64,000 bases of DNA. Origin: Pyrococcus horikoshii OT3. GTDB lineage: Archaea > Methanobacteriota_B > Thermococci > Thermococcales > Thermococcaceae. The DNA lies in contig NC_000961.1 of assembly GCF_000011105.1 (NCBI RefSeq), positions 978,662 to 1,042,661 of the forward strand. Reading direction: 5' to 3'. The stretch's first letter is position 1. Each line of letters begins with the position of its first letter. This document shows, piece by piece, positions 41,296 through 49,732 of the stretch. Under the pieces are notes generated by a model. The model was given only the letters and a program-made list of their open reading frames with translations, was not told where the DNA came from and did not search any database. The position numbers and the translations under genes were made by a program.

Positions 41296-43104
41296 GTGAG
41301 AGTTATCGTTCCTGATACGAGCGTGATAGTGGATGGTAGGCTCACCCAATACCTTAGGAGAGTTAGAGAGAAGGTCAAGATCGTTGTTCCAGAAGCCGTT
41401 GTTGCTGAGATAGAGCATCAAGCCAATGAGGGAAAAGCGATAGGGCATACAGGTTTAGAAGAGCTAAAGAAGCTTAGGGAACTAGCAGATAAAGGAAAAA
41501 TCCTACTGGAGTTTTATGGAGAGAGACCAGAACTCTGGCAGATAAAAAGGGCAAAGGCCGGAGAGATAGATCATATGGTGAGGGAAGTTGCAAGGGAACT
41601 CAATGCTACCCTAATTACTGGAGATCAAGTTCAGAGGGATATTGCAATAGCAAAGGGGATAGAGGTAATATACCTAGAAGGTAAGAGGGAGCCGAAGACG
41701 AGGCTTGAGGATTTCTTTGATGAGGAAACGATGAGCGTTCACCTTAAAGCAGGAGTTAAACCTCTTGCTAAGAAGGGGAAGCCTGGAGAATGGAAGCTAG
41801 TACCTATTAGGGAAGAGCCTCTAAGTGAGGAAGAGTTGGAAGATATAGCTGATGATATAGTCGAAAGGGCCAAGAGAGACCCGGAGAGTTTCATAGAGCT
41901 TGACGAACCCGGAGCTACTGTCGTTCAACTTAGAAACTATAGAGTCGTTATAGCAAAGCCGCCATTTTCAGATAGGATCGAAATAACAGCGGTAAGGCCA
42001 ATAAAGAAACTTAGCATAGATGACTATAATCTAAGCGAGAAGCTACTTGAGAGGCTTAAGGAAAAGGCCGAAGGAATACTGGTAGCGGGACCCCCTGGGG
42101 CCGGAAAGACAACTTTCGTCCAAGCTTTAGCTGAGTGGTATGCAAGTATGGGAAAGATAGTCAAGACAATGGAAAAGCCTAGGGACCTTCAGGTTAGAGA
42201 GGAGATAACTCAATATACGGCCCTAGATGGAAGCATGGAGAAAACTGGAGATGTTCTACTGTTAGTTAGGCCAGATTATACTATATTCGATGAGATGAGA
42301 AAAACTAGTGATTTCCTAATATATGCAGATTTGAGGCTAGCGGGAGTTGGAATGGTAGGTGTCGTTCACGCCACTAAGCCAATAGATGCAGTTCAGAGAT
42401 TCATAGGAAGGGTTGAGCTTGGAATGATACCTCAGATAGTTGACACGGTTATATTCATAAAGGGAGGTAAAGTTGCTAAAGTGCTAACGCTGGAATACAA
42501 GGTTAAGGTGCCAACTGGGATGAAAGAGGAAGACCTGGCAAGGCCGGTAATAGAGGTAAGGGACTTCGAGACTGGGCAGCTTGAATACGAGATCTACACA
42601 TTTGGTGAGGAAGTTAGCGTAGTTCCTATAAAGAAAGAAGAAAAAGCACCTGCTCTTAAGCTAGCTGAGAGAAAACTAAAGCAGGAAATTCAAAAGTTCC
42701 TACCCGATGTTTACACGGAAGTTGAAGTCGTGAACCCACACAAGGCCGTGATTTATGCAGATGAGTATGATATTCCCCTTATAATAGGTAGGAAGGGGAA
42801 GAGAATTCAGGAACTTGAAAAGAGGCTTGGAATTAATATCGATGTTAAAAGTCTCGGAGAGAAGGAGGTAGGAAAGGTCGAGGAGAAGATACCCGTGGAA
42901 GTGGAAGAGAAAAAGAAGAGCATAGTACTGAGGGTTTCTCCAGACTTTGCGAAGAAACCACTTAGGTTCTATGCTGGAAAAGATTACGTCTTTACTGCAA
43001 CTCCGAGCAAGAAGGGAGTTGTAAAGGTAGGGAAGAATTCACCAGTTGGTAAACTACTGAAAAGGTATATAGATGAGAACTATGAAATTTGGGCATCTCT
43101 CTAA
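41296..43104 (+). CDS. PIN-domain, ATPase and KH-domain protein
   Basis: A 602-residue multi-domain protein. Residues 1-130 form a PIN nuclease fold with the acid residues DTSV (near 8), ...EIDHMVREVARE..., and TGDQVQRD (near 114). Residues 180-430 form an ATPase with GPPGAGKTTF (about 256) and the Walker B-like VRPDYTIFDEMR. A KH domain with LIIGRKGKRIQELEKRLGI lies near 493-511. Family members (VapC-like plus type IV pilus-like ATPase plus KH) are found across Thermococcales; the function is undefined and probably RNA-related. Start: GGAGGTGA is exact and 5 bases before GTG 41296; the earlier GTG at 41287 is part of that site. Confidence 0.88.
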   Translation: MRVIVPDTSVIVDGRLTQYLRRVREKVKIVVPEAVVAEIEHQANEGKAIGHTGLEELKKLRELADKGKILLEFYGERPELWQIKRAKAGEIDHMVREVARELNATLITGDQVQRDIAIAKGIEVIYLEGKREPKTRLEDFFDEETMSVHLKAGVKPLAKKGKPGEWKLVPIREEPLSEEELEDIADDIVERAKRDPESFIELDEPGATVVQLRNYRVVIAKPPFSDRIEITAVRPIKKLSIDDYNLSEKLLERLKEKAEGILVAGPPGAGKTTFVQALAEWYASMGKIVKTMEKPRDLQVREEITQYTALDGSMEKTGDVLLLVRPDYTIFDEMRKTSDFLIYADLRLAGVGMVGVVHATKPIDAVQRFIGRVELGMIPQIVDTVIFIKGGKVAKVLTLEYKVKVPTGMKEEDLARPVIEVRDFETGQLEYEIYTFGEEVSVVPIKKEEKAPALKLAERKLKQEIQKFLPDVYTEVEVVNPHKAVIYADEYDIPLIIGRKGKRIQELEKRLGINIDVKSLGEKEVGKVEEKIPVEVEEKKKSIVLRVSPDFAKKPLRFYAGKDYVFTATPSKKGVVKVGKNSPVGKLLKRYIDENYEIWASL

Positions 43105-43865
43105 ACGAACACACCATTTCGAATGGCTTCAAGTCTTTTTCTAGCTTCTTCTAAACTCTTTGCTTTTTCAATAGCAGTTCCAGTAACTATTATATCGGCC
43201 CCCGATTTTATCAACTTTTTAGCTTGCTCTCCAGACTTTATACCCCCTCCAACTATGAGGGGTACATCTATGACGCTTTTTACTACTCTTACCATCTCTT
43301 CTGGTACTGGTTCAGGGGCTCCACTCCCAGCTTCTAAGTATACTAGTCTCATTCCAAGGTATTGGCCGGCAAGGGCGTAAGCAGCTGCAAGCTTAGGTTT
43401 ATGCCTCGGGATTGGCCTAGCATCCCCAACCCATCCAACGGTTTCTCCTGGTTCAACTACTATATAAGCCATTGGAATCGGTTCTATTCCAAATTTTTTA
43501 ACAGTAAATGCGCCTAATGCTTGGGCCCCAGTAATGAAGAAGGGATTTCTGGAGTTAAGTAAGCTCATAAAGAAAATGGCATCAGCATATCTGCTTATTC
43601 CCCCGTGAGAGCCAGGAAAGAGTATTACTGGAAGTGAAGAATTATCTTTTATCGATCTAACAACGTTGTCTAAAACTTCACCTTCAGCTCCAGTTGAACC
43701 CCCAACCATTATGGCGTCTACTCCAAGTTCTTCACATACTCTGGCCAGTTTACCTGCTACCTCGGGAGATGTATCATCAGGATCTATCAGCACAAAATGA
43801 AGTTTTTTCTTCTCTAATTTTTCATGAATGTACTTCTCAACCTTTCCAATCCTCAATTCTCCCAC
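43101..43865 (-). CDS. Geranylgeranylglyceryl phosphate synthase
   Basis: Joins sn-glycerol-1-phosphate to geranylgeranyl diphosphate, the first committed step of archaeal ether lipids. A TIM-barrel protein with FVLIDPDDTSPE (about 24-35), VGGSTGAEGEVLD and IVGGGIKSGEQAKKLIKSGADIIVTGTAIEK (about 200-232), the phosphate-binding and glycerol sites. At 254 residues it matches the group-II enzymes of Thermococcales. The GTG start at 43865 lacks its own ribosome binding site; TTG 43856, preceded by GGTGGGAG, is an alternative. Its stop overlaps the PIN-ATPase stop by 4 bases. Confidence 0.9.
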   Translation of the reverse strand: MGELRIGKVEKYIHEKLEKKKLHFVLIDPDDTSPEVAGKLARVCEELGVDAIMVGGSTGAEGEVLDNVVRSIKDNSSLPVILFPGSHGGISRYADAIFFMSLLNSRNPFFITGAQALGAFTVKKFGIEPIPMAYIVVEPGETVGWVGDARPIPRHKPKLAAAYALAGQYLGMRLVYLEAGSGAPEPVPEEMVRVVKSVIDVPLIVGGGIKSGEQAKKLIKSGADIIVTGTAIEKAKSLEEARKRLEAIRNGVFV

Positions 43866-43928
43866 CTTTACTTATTATAACTAGCAACGTTTTTAAATCA
43901 TCAGCATACCCTTTATTAGGTGATACCA

Positions 43929-44543
43929 GTGAAATTTAAGGGGGCTACTTTTGGTAGATTAGTAAAACTTGAATTTGAGATACTACGTCTTGGCGAGCTT
44001 AAAATAGATGATATTTCTGAATTCAACACTAAGGATATTAAGCTTGAAATTAGGGCAACTAGCTCTGGGATAAAGCTTATTGGCGTGTGGGAGGGAGATA
44101 TAAGCGAAGTTGGAGAGGCCATTAAGAGGGCCCTTGATGAGAGTATGAAGCTTAGAGAGAGACTTTTGAGAAAGATGAGGAATAAGGTTGAGAGGATAAG
44201 GAAAACTCTAACCGAGATGGGATTTAGCGAGGAATCCATCGGATATGGAGATGCCATTAGATTTACGAAAAGGATAGGGGAGTATGAAGTAGCAATAGTC
44301 GTATCTTCTAGAGATGATATCGTGAGGGTTGAGGTTTATGGAGGTAATAAGAAGCTTCTAGCCCCCGAGCTTGAGGCTTTCTTTGAAAGCGTAGACATAG
44401 AGGAGCTTGAGATATATGATGTTGACGAAGATGGAAGAGAGGAGAGAGTTGTTATAAACCTTGAGTTACCAAAAACAGATGAGAAACCTGAGAAACGGAT
44501 AATTGAAGCAGTAAAGGTTCTTGAAAATATTCTAATGGCTTAA
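43929..44543 (+). CDS. Uncharacterised alpha/beta protein
   Basis: I do not recognise this 204-residue protein. It has an N-terminal beta-rich half, a central basic helix (KLRERLLRKMRNKVERIRKTL) and an acidic C-terminus. No motif or membrane segment. AGGTGAT four bases before GTG 43929 fixes the start; the frame from 43920 starts inside that site. A TATA-like ACGTTTTTAAATC near 43888-43900 predicts a very short leader. The 3' end overlaps the convergent small gene by 12 bases. Confidence 0.6.
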   Translation: MKFKGATFGRLVKLEFEILRLGELKIDDISEFNTKDIKLEIRATSSGIKLIGVWEGDISEVGEAIKRALDESMKLRERLLRKMRNKVERIRKTLTEMGFSEESIGYGDAIRFTKRIGEYEVAIVVSSRDDIVRVEVYGGNKKLLAPELEAFFESVDIEELEIYDVDEDGREERVVINLELPKTDEKPEKRIIEAVKVLENILMA

Positions 44544-44729
44544 TGCCATAATTTTCTTTATCTCCTCCTCATCCCCTTCAACCCTTAGTATTATCTTATT
44601 AAGGCCAAACTGATCAGGAGGAAGAAGCCTCGCCTTCTTAACGTTTCCCTTTATGAGTCTCGCCAACTTCTTTATAATAACACCTTTTTTGTCATAAGGA
44701 ACTTCAATTTTTATTTCGAAAACTTCCAT
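44532..44729 (-). CDS. Small 65-residue protein, unknown
   Basis: A beta-alpha-beta sized product (MEVFEIKIEVPYDKKGVIIK, then a basic middle) with no known family. GGTGGT precedes the ATG by 5 bases, supporting a real start. It is the last of a run with rpoF and rpl21e on the same strand, though about 100 bases apart from rpoF, with a palindrome AACCGTT...AACGG near 44769-44784 between them. Confidence 0.6.
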   Translation of the reverse strand: MEVFEIKIEVPYDKKGVIIKKLARLIKGNVKKARLLPPDQFGLNKIILRVEGDEEEIKKIMALSH

Positions 44730-44827
44730 CTATTACCACCGATAAAATTTTAGAAGAGGTTCTATAAAACCGTTTTCATTAACGGAAAGAATAAGAAAAG
44801 CCCGAAAAAAGAACTGGAGGTAATATA

Positions 44828-45193
44828 TCACTCTTCTCTATACTTATCAAGGATTTCAAGTATCTTCTTCATTTCCTCTGGTGTTGGCTGATGCTCCTCC
44901 TTTGCAAATATAACCCTTAAATCGAGGTTATCCTCTGGCATTATATCAACTAATTTTGCGGCTATCCTCTCGTTCATCCATTCAAATTCTGACATTAGCT
45001 CTTCAATAGCTTTTCTAGCTTTTTCAGCTGGCAACTTAGCGAACTTTTCAGCATGCTCTAGAGCTAGCCTTGCTTCATAGAACAATGGCTCTTCTATCCC
45101 AGCTTTTATTCCTTCTTCATATTTCTTAAGTAATATCTCTTTTGCTTCGGATATCGTTATGTACCTCTCGCCAAGCTTTTTCCTCCCTATCAT
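44828..45193 (-). CDS. rpo4: RNA polymerase subunit Rpo4 (F)
   Basis: Forms the stalk of archaeal RNA polymerase with Rpo7. The 121-residue protein begins MIGRKKLGERYITISEAKEIL and continues with a helical HRDC-like core (LPAEKARKAIEELMSEFEWMNERIAAKLVDIMPE), ending in an acidic helix; this matches archaeal Rpo4. It follows rpl21e with a 6-base gap, a conserved archaeal pairing. Confidence 0.95.
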   Translation of the reverse strand: MIGRKKLGERYITISEAKEILLKKYEEGIKAGIEEPLFYEARLALEHAEKFAKLPAEKARKAIEELMSEFEWMNERIAAKLVDIMPEDNLDLRVIFAKEEHQPTPEEMKKILEILDKYREE

Positions 45194-45199
45194 GGCCCT

Positions 45200-45493
45200 T
45201 CACTTCTGGGGCCTAAGGTGTACTGGGTGAATGAAAAGCGTCTTTACTTTGTTTCCGTCAGGTACCTCAACTATATAGGCATCACCCCTTTTGCCAACTA
45301 CCGTTCCTGTTCTACCATGAAATCTTGGATCTGGCATCCCTTTATGGTAGCTTGGCTCTATGACTATGTGAACTTTCTGTCCCACCTCAAATTCTTGAAG
45401 GAATCTCGTTAGTGGGGGTAGTCCCCTTCTTCTTGGATGCTTACGGAGCTTTTTCCTTGTTTTTCTTCTAAAACTGTGAGGCTTCTGAACCAT
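45200..45493 (-). CDS. rpl21e: Ribosomal protein eL21
   Basis: A 97-residue basic protein starting [20 protein letters not shown] and with the [38 protein letters not shown] ending of L21e. The frame from 45526 adds eleven residues, but GGGGGGAG precedes the ATG at 45493 with suitable spacing. Cotranscribed with rpo4. Confidence 0.95.
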   Translation of the reverse strand: MVQKPHSFRRKTRKKLRKHPRRRGLPPLTRFLQEFEVGQKVHIVIEPSYHKGMPDPRFHGRTGTVVGKRGDAYIVEVPDGNKVKTLFIHPVHLRPQK

Positions 45494-45553
45494 TCCCAAC
45501 TCCCCCCTAATTATTATCCTCCCCAAATATCCTTTACATAACTTACTTACCCT

Positions 45554-45569
45554 GGGGGTCTTTACCCCC
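45554..45569. promoter_or_regulatory. GC-rich hairpin between the L21e and pyrE genes
   Basis: GGGGGT, loop CTTT, ACCCCC, in the 149-base gap of the divergent pair. It sits upstream of both promoters (pyrE TATA AGCTTATAAAAC near 45597-45608). It may be a boundary element or a terminator; the sequence does not tell. Confidence 0.35.
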
Positions 45570-45642
45570 GAACTCTCAAGCCTTGGTTTAAAGAGAAGCT
45601 TATAAAACTTTTTGAAACTCTAATTCTCAGGGTGAAATGAAA

Positions 45643-46197
45643 ATGAAAGATGAGCTGATCAATCTAATAATAAATGAGGGATGCATAAAATTTGGCCATT
45701 TTGTTTTGACATCTGGAAAAGAGAGTAACTACTATATCGATATAAAAAGTCTGATAACAAACCCTAAAGCCCTAAGAATAATAGCAAAACTAATCAAAGA
45801 AAAAGCTGAGGAACTTAACCTAAACTATGATAAAATCGCTGGCCCCGAGTTGGGAGCAGTTCCAATAGCAACGGCCCTTTCGCTTGAAACTAACAAGCCT
45901 CTCTTAATAGTTAGAAAAAAGAAAAAGGAACATGGAACCGGGAAAGTAATAGAGGGAAATGTTCAAAAAGGAGATAAAGTGCTATTAGTTGAGGATGTTA
46001 CGACTACTGGGGGAAGCGTGATAAGAGCTGCCAAAATCCTAAGAGAGCATGGAGCAGATGTCGTCGGGATTTTTGTCGTGGTCGATAGAGAGGAGGGTGC
46101 AAAGGAAAATATCGAAAAGGAAGGCTTCAAGTTCTACCCCCTTGTCTTAGTCAGCGAACTCTTCAAGGCTGCTGGGATTTCTAAGGATCAAAGCTAA
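45643..46197 (+). CDS. pyrE: Orotate phosphoribosyltransferase
   Basis: Makes orotidine 5'-phosphate in pyrimidine synthesis. The PRPP loop [14 protein letters not shown] is at about residues 112-125, with [12 protein letters not shown] near the N-terminus and [12 protein letters not shown] flexible loop. GGGTGAA followed by ATG AAA ATG favours ATG 45643 (184 residues) over the ATG at 45637. A TATA (AGCTTATAAAAC) about 30-40 bases upstream. Confidence 0.93.
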   Translation: MKDELINLIINEGCIKFGHFVLTSGKESNYYIDIKSLITNPKALRIIAKLIKEKAEELNLNYDKIAGPELGAVPIATALSLETNKPLLIVRKKKKEHGTGKVIEGNVQKGDKVLLVEDVTTTGGSVIRAAKILREHGADVVGIFVVVDREEGAKENIEKEGFKFYPLVLVSELFKAAGISKDQS

Positions 46198-46263
46198 GAA
46201 GTTCAAAAAGCCCTCGAAATTCTTTTAAACTTCCTTTTTTGAAGACTTCAGCGTGAGGGGGGT

Positions 46264-46659
46264 ATGATTGAAAGGTTGAGAATAAGGGAAGAATTAGATG
46301 AGGAGCAATATACTAAAGTTATAACTGTCATTGAGAAATTGAAAAGTAAGTTTCCCACGGTTTTCTCGAGGAGGACGAAAACTGGAGAAAAGATAAGTTT
46401 TATAGAAACCTCAATTTGTGGGGGATTAAATTTTGACATTCTAATAGGGAAGCGAGAAAGACCCTTTGTAGTGGTCGAAGTTGAGGGAAGAAAAGCTGCT
46501 AGCGCTTTTGGTATAATGAAATTTTTAATGGAGGAAGCAGGTGTGGAGTATTCACCAGAATGCGATGGAAATCAAGCTTATTTTGAACTCAAGAGATTGG
46601 TAAAGGCAAGAAATTTACTAGATTTTCTTGAATGGAAAAGTATTAAAACGTTAAAATAA
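46264..46659 (+). CDS. Uncharacterised protein, possible nuclease-like core
   Basis: A 131-residue protein (GAGGGGGGT before the ATG). The middle, with NFDILIGKRERPFVVVEVEGRK, resembles the beta-alpha-beta core of PD-(D/E)xK nucleases, but the final K of ExK appears as Glu, so activity is doubtful. I do not recognise the family. It lies between pyrE and a lipoprotein thioredoxin gene with short gaps. Confidence 0.5.
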   Translation: MIERLRIREELDEEQYTKVITVIEKLKSKFPTVFSRRTKTGEKISFIETSICGGLNFDILIGKRERPFVVVEVEGRKAASAFGIMKFLMEEAGVEYSPECDGNQAYFELKRLVKARNLLDFLEWKSIKTLK

Positions 46660-46678
46660 ATCAGGCAAGGGTTGAGAA

Positions 46679-47191
46679 ATGAAGAGGGATTTGGCCCTAC
46701 TCTTAATCCTTGTCCTGGCAGCTTCTTTCCTGGGATGTATATCTTCCCAAACCCAGACACAAACTAGTCAAGAAAAGTGGTTAGAGGGACTAAAGAAATC
46801 TGAATTCCACTTCTACATTTTTGGCTTAAACACGTGCCCTCACTGTCAAAGAATGAAGAAATTATTACCGGAGTACTTTGGGAATAGTAGCTTAACATTT
46901 TACGAAATAAGGGAGGATAAAAAAGCTTACAATACGTACATGAAGTTCGTTAAGACACTAGGAATTACTGGGGTTCCCCTTATAGGAATATTCTATAAAG
47001 ATAACCTATACGCTGTAGTGGAAGGAGAAATAGACCCTAAGGTAATCCCACAACTTGTAAAGGAAGCAATGAAGAACAATGGAGTTATATTAATAATCTC
47101 CCAGGGACAGTTCCTGGTTCCTAAAAATGAAAGTAAGGGGCTGGAGCTTATAGGTAACATGACAACATGGTTTAAGCTCAATGGACACTAG
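46679..47191 (+). CDS. Lipoprotein with thioredoxin-like domain
   Basis: A signal sequence followed by a lipobox (ALLLILVLAASFLGC, cysteine at residue 19) anchors it to the outside of the membrane. A Ser/Thr/Gln linker precedes a thioredoxin fold with the active-site motif NTCPHCQRM (about 58-66) and the cis-proline of TGVPLIGIFY. It probably reduces or exchanges disulfides outside the cell. The length is 170. Possibly coupled to the unknown gene 20 bases upstream. Confidence 0.85.
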   Translation: MKRDLALLLILVLAASFLGCISSQTQTQTSQEKWLEGLKKSEFHFYIFGLNTCPHCQRMKKLLPEYFGNSSLTFYEIREDKKAYNTYMKFVKTLGITGVPLIGIFYKDNLYAVVEGEIDPKVIPQLVKEAMKNNGVILIISQGQFLVPKNESKGLELIGNMTTWFKLNGH

Positions 47192-47243
47192 TGGTCAAAA
47201 ACATTAATTAAGGTTCCATTAATATTATTGTTTGGTGTTCTGC

Positions 47244-47447
47244 ATGCATTCGAAGGAGTTTATCTATAAAGTGCTGGCAACCAAAAAGAAAGCTGTGAGT
47301 TTGAAGAGGCTTAGCTCCGAGCTTGAAACTCCAATGCCTAGGCTTCTTCAAACTCTTAAAAAACTTGAAAGTGATGGTTTAGTCGAGATAACGTATAATA
47401 AGGAGATTATAGTCAGAGCAAAGACGATGAATGATTACACTTCATAG
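47244..47447 (+). CDS. Small HTH protein
   Basis: 67 residues with a winged-helix-like pattern (FIYKVLATKKKAVSLKRLSSELETPMPRLLQTLKKLESDGLVEI). The ATG at 47244 follows GGTG by six bases; TTG 47232 gives a longer frame. A regulator of unknown target, upstream of the phosphate permease gene and 29 bases apart. Confidence 0.7.
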   Translation: MHSKEFIYKVLATKKKAVSLKRLSSELETPMPRLLQTLKKLESDGLVEITYNKEIIVRAKTMNDYTS

Positions 47448-47476
47448 CTTCCTTCTTTCATTCTTGAGGTGATTAA

Positions 47477-48433
47477 ATGGATATATCCCTTGTTCTCCTA
47501 TCAATAGCCTTCTATATTGCCTGGAATATAGGGGCGAATGGATCCGCAAACGCCATGGGAGTTGTTGTAGGATCCGGAATACTGAGCTTTAGACAGGCCG
47601 TTTTAACGATCGCAGTTTTCACTCTTCTGGGGGCTTATCTTAGGGGAGAAAAAGTTATGGAAACCGTGGGCAGGAAGGTCATATATTCAATGACACCTGA
47701 GATGGCTATAGTAATCCTCCTATCAGCTGGATTATGTGCTACTATCGCCACCTTAAGAGGTTTACCGATATCTGTAACTCAGACGATAGTTGGGGGAGTC
47801 GTCGGAGTTGGACTGGCCCTTGGAGTCTCCATACAGTGGAAGATTTTTGAAAAGGTAATTATAGCATGGATCCTATCTCCAATACTCTCAGGGATTTTTG
47901 CTTTCATGCTCTACTACTTTTATTATAAAGCTTTCAAGAGAATAAAAAGCGTCAAAGAGCTTGAAATATTATATAAGGGAATGGCGATAGCTGGAGGTTC
48001 TTATATGGCATTTAACTTCGGTGCAAATGAAGTTGCAAATGCAGTTAGTCCACTTATTGGAGCGGGGATCTTAACCTATAAAGGGGCCGGCATCTTTGGG
48101 GCCCTAAGCTTGGCGATTGGTAGTTTAACCTTTAGCTACCCAGTAATGTATACCGTAGGGAAGAAGATAACGGCTCTAGGACCTATTTCAGCATTTTCCG
48201 CCCAGTTTGGTTCAGCAATTTCAGTGAGCTTAGCGAACTATTTTGGACTTCCGGTAAGTTCTGGGCAAGCTATAATTGGAGGTATTATAGGTGCTAGTAT
48301 TGCTGGAGGAGGAAAGATCAAACAGGAAATCATTGAAAGAATAATTTCTGGATGGATCCTAGCTCCGGTAATTGGAATAACGTTGAGTTATGCAGTAGCA
48401 AAGCTATTTGTATTCTTTAATCTTCTCAGCTGA
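47477..48433 (+). CDS. PiT-family inorganic phosphate permease
   Basis: A 318-residue membrane protein with two PiT signature repeats: WNIGANGSANAMGVVVGSGIL (about 15-35) and NFGANEVANAVSPLIGAGIL (about 176-195), and about ten membrane segments. Symporter of phosphate with sodium or protons. GAGGTGATTAA before the ATG. The shorter length suits archaeal forms without the large central loop. The 3' end overlaps hflX by eight bases (convergent). Confidence 0.92.
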   Translation: MDISLVLLSIAFYIAWNIGANGSANAMGVVVGSGILSFRQAVLTIAVFTLLGAYLRGEKVMETVGRKVIYSMTPEMAIVILLSAGLCATIATLRGLPISVTQTIVGGVVGVGLALGVSIQWKIFEKVIIAWILSPILSGIFAFMLYYFYYKAFKRIKSVKELEILYKGMAIAGGSYMAFNFGANEVANAVSPLIGAGILTYKGAGIFGALSLAIGSLTFSYPVMYTVGKKITALGPISAFSAQFGSAISVSLANYFGLPVSSGQAIIGGIIGASIAGGGKIKQEIIERIISGWILAPVIGITLSYAVAKLFVFFNLLS

Positions 48434-49697
48434 TCCTCTTAAGGCTAACACCCAACTTTGTGAGCTCCCTTATTAGGCCAGTTTGAATATAGGCCTTTAT
48501 TTTTGTCTCTTCACTGTACTCAACCTCTAGAAGATCCCCCATAGAGTGAACCATTGAAAGAACTTTCCCAAGCTTTGAAGGATCTTTAACCCTTATTTCA
48601 AACGTTTGAAACTTTGGTAACCTTGAAAGTGCAACTTCTATTAGATTGTAAAGCTCTTCCAGTTGATTAAGCTTAGCCGATATCCTAGCAACTCCGACGG
48701 TATTAGCTCTTCCATCTATAGTTTCCCTAACTAGGAGCTCCTTTTCCTTAGCATCCTCATCACTTATCAAATCGACTTTATTAAGAGCTACAATCATTGG
48801 CCTGTCCAATGCTTTAAGCTCTCTTAGAACATTGAGAGATGCAAAAAGTTTTCTTCTTATTTCCTTCCATGGTTCGCTGGCATCCAAAACTAGAATTATA
48901 ATATCAGCTTTGACTATTTCCTCTAAAGTAGAGTGAAATGCCTCAACTATAAATGGTGGAAGGCCGTCGATGAAACCTACGGTATCCGTGACCAAGAGCA
49001 TTTTTCCTTTAACTTTGAATCTTCTCGTGGTAGTATCAAGTGTCGTGAACATCTGATTTTTGGCCTCGATATCTTCTCCGGTTAGGGCATTTAATAACGT
49101 GGACTTTCCAGCGTTAGTATAACCCGCTAGAGCTATTAGAACGAACCCCTCCTCTTCTCTTTTCTTCCTTCTTATCTCTCTTTCGGCCCTTATCTTCTCT
49201 AATTCTCCCTTTATTCTGCCCATTCTGTACTTTATATGCTTGAGATATTGGTGAACTTGGTATTCACCCATTCCTTTAAATCCTGCCCTGTCACCCATTT
49301 TTATCCTTCTAATAGCTTCCTTCACAAGTGGAAGCTCATATTGAAGGTTTGCAAGCTCAACTTGAAGCTTTGCCTCTTTTGAATGGGCCCTCTTCTCAAA
49401 TATCTCGAGAACAAGTTGCCATTTGTCTATAATATCTACCCTCAGCTCTTTCCAAAGGTTGTAAGCTTGAGAGGGGGTTAACCTGTTTGCAAAAATAACT
49501 TTATCAGGCTTAAGCTCTTTAACAAGTTTTTTCACTTCTTCAAGTTTTCCAGGGCCGATATTATATCTCGGATGCTCCTCTCGTACCTGTTCAACTATTG
49601 CAAGAATTTCATAACCAGCACTCCTCAACAGTTCTTCGAACTCCTCTCTACTCCATCTCTCTCCCCGGGACTTTCTTATCACACCTATTGCTCTCAT
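48426..49697 (-). CDS. hflX: Ribosome-associated GTPase HflX
   Basis: Splits or rescues stalled ribosomes in bacteria. N-terminal nucleotide-binding-like domain (IGPGKLEEVKKLVKELKPDKVIFANRLTPSQAYNL), coiled coil (about 145-180) and a GTPase domain: LAGYTNAGKSTLLN (G1), FTTLDTTTRR (G2), VTDTVGFIDGLP (G3), ALNKVDLI (G4). The frame from ATG 49706 has three more codons, but the TATA-like CTATAAA at 49721-49727 (minus) puts the transcript start at about 49698, favouring a leaderless start at ATG 49697. Confidence 0.92.
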   Translation of the reverse strand: MRAIGVIRKSRGERWSREEFEELLRSAGYEILAIVEQVREEHPRYNIGPGKLEEVKKLVKELKPDKVIFANRLTPSQAYNLWKELRVDIIDKWQLVLEIFEKRAHSKEAKLQVELANLQYELPLVKEAIRRIKMGDRAGFKGMGEYQVHQYLKHIKYRMGRIKGELEKIRAEREIRRKKREEEGFVLIALAGYTNAGKSTLLNALTGEDIEAKNQMFTTLDTTTRRFKVKGKMLLVTDTVGFIDGLPPFIVEAFHSTLEEIVKADIIILVLDASEPWKEIRRKLFASLNVLRELKALDRPMIVALNKVDLISDEDAKEKELLVRETIDGRANTVGVARISAKLNQLEELYNLIEVALSRLPKFQTFEIRVKDPSKLGKVLSMVHSMGDLLEVEYSEETKIKAYIQTGLIRELTKLGVSLKRIS

Positions 49698-49732
49698 CAA
49701 AGGCATATCATAAGGAGGGTTTATAGAGATTT

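Noticed and set aside
41296-43104. Possible KlbA-type intein in the ATPase.
   Set aside because: The P-loop region GPPGAGKTTF and flanks run uninterrupted; this is the PIN-KH family, not KlbA, and no splicing blocks are present.
46199-46245. Possible stem GAAGTT...AACTTC followed by T-run as a terminator for pyrE.
   Set aside because: Only six pairs with a loop of more than 20 bases; the T-run alone may suffice in archaea.
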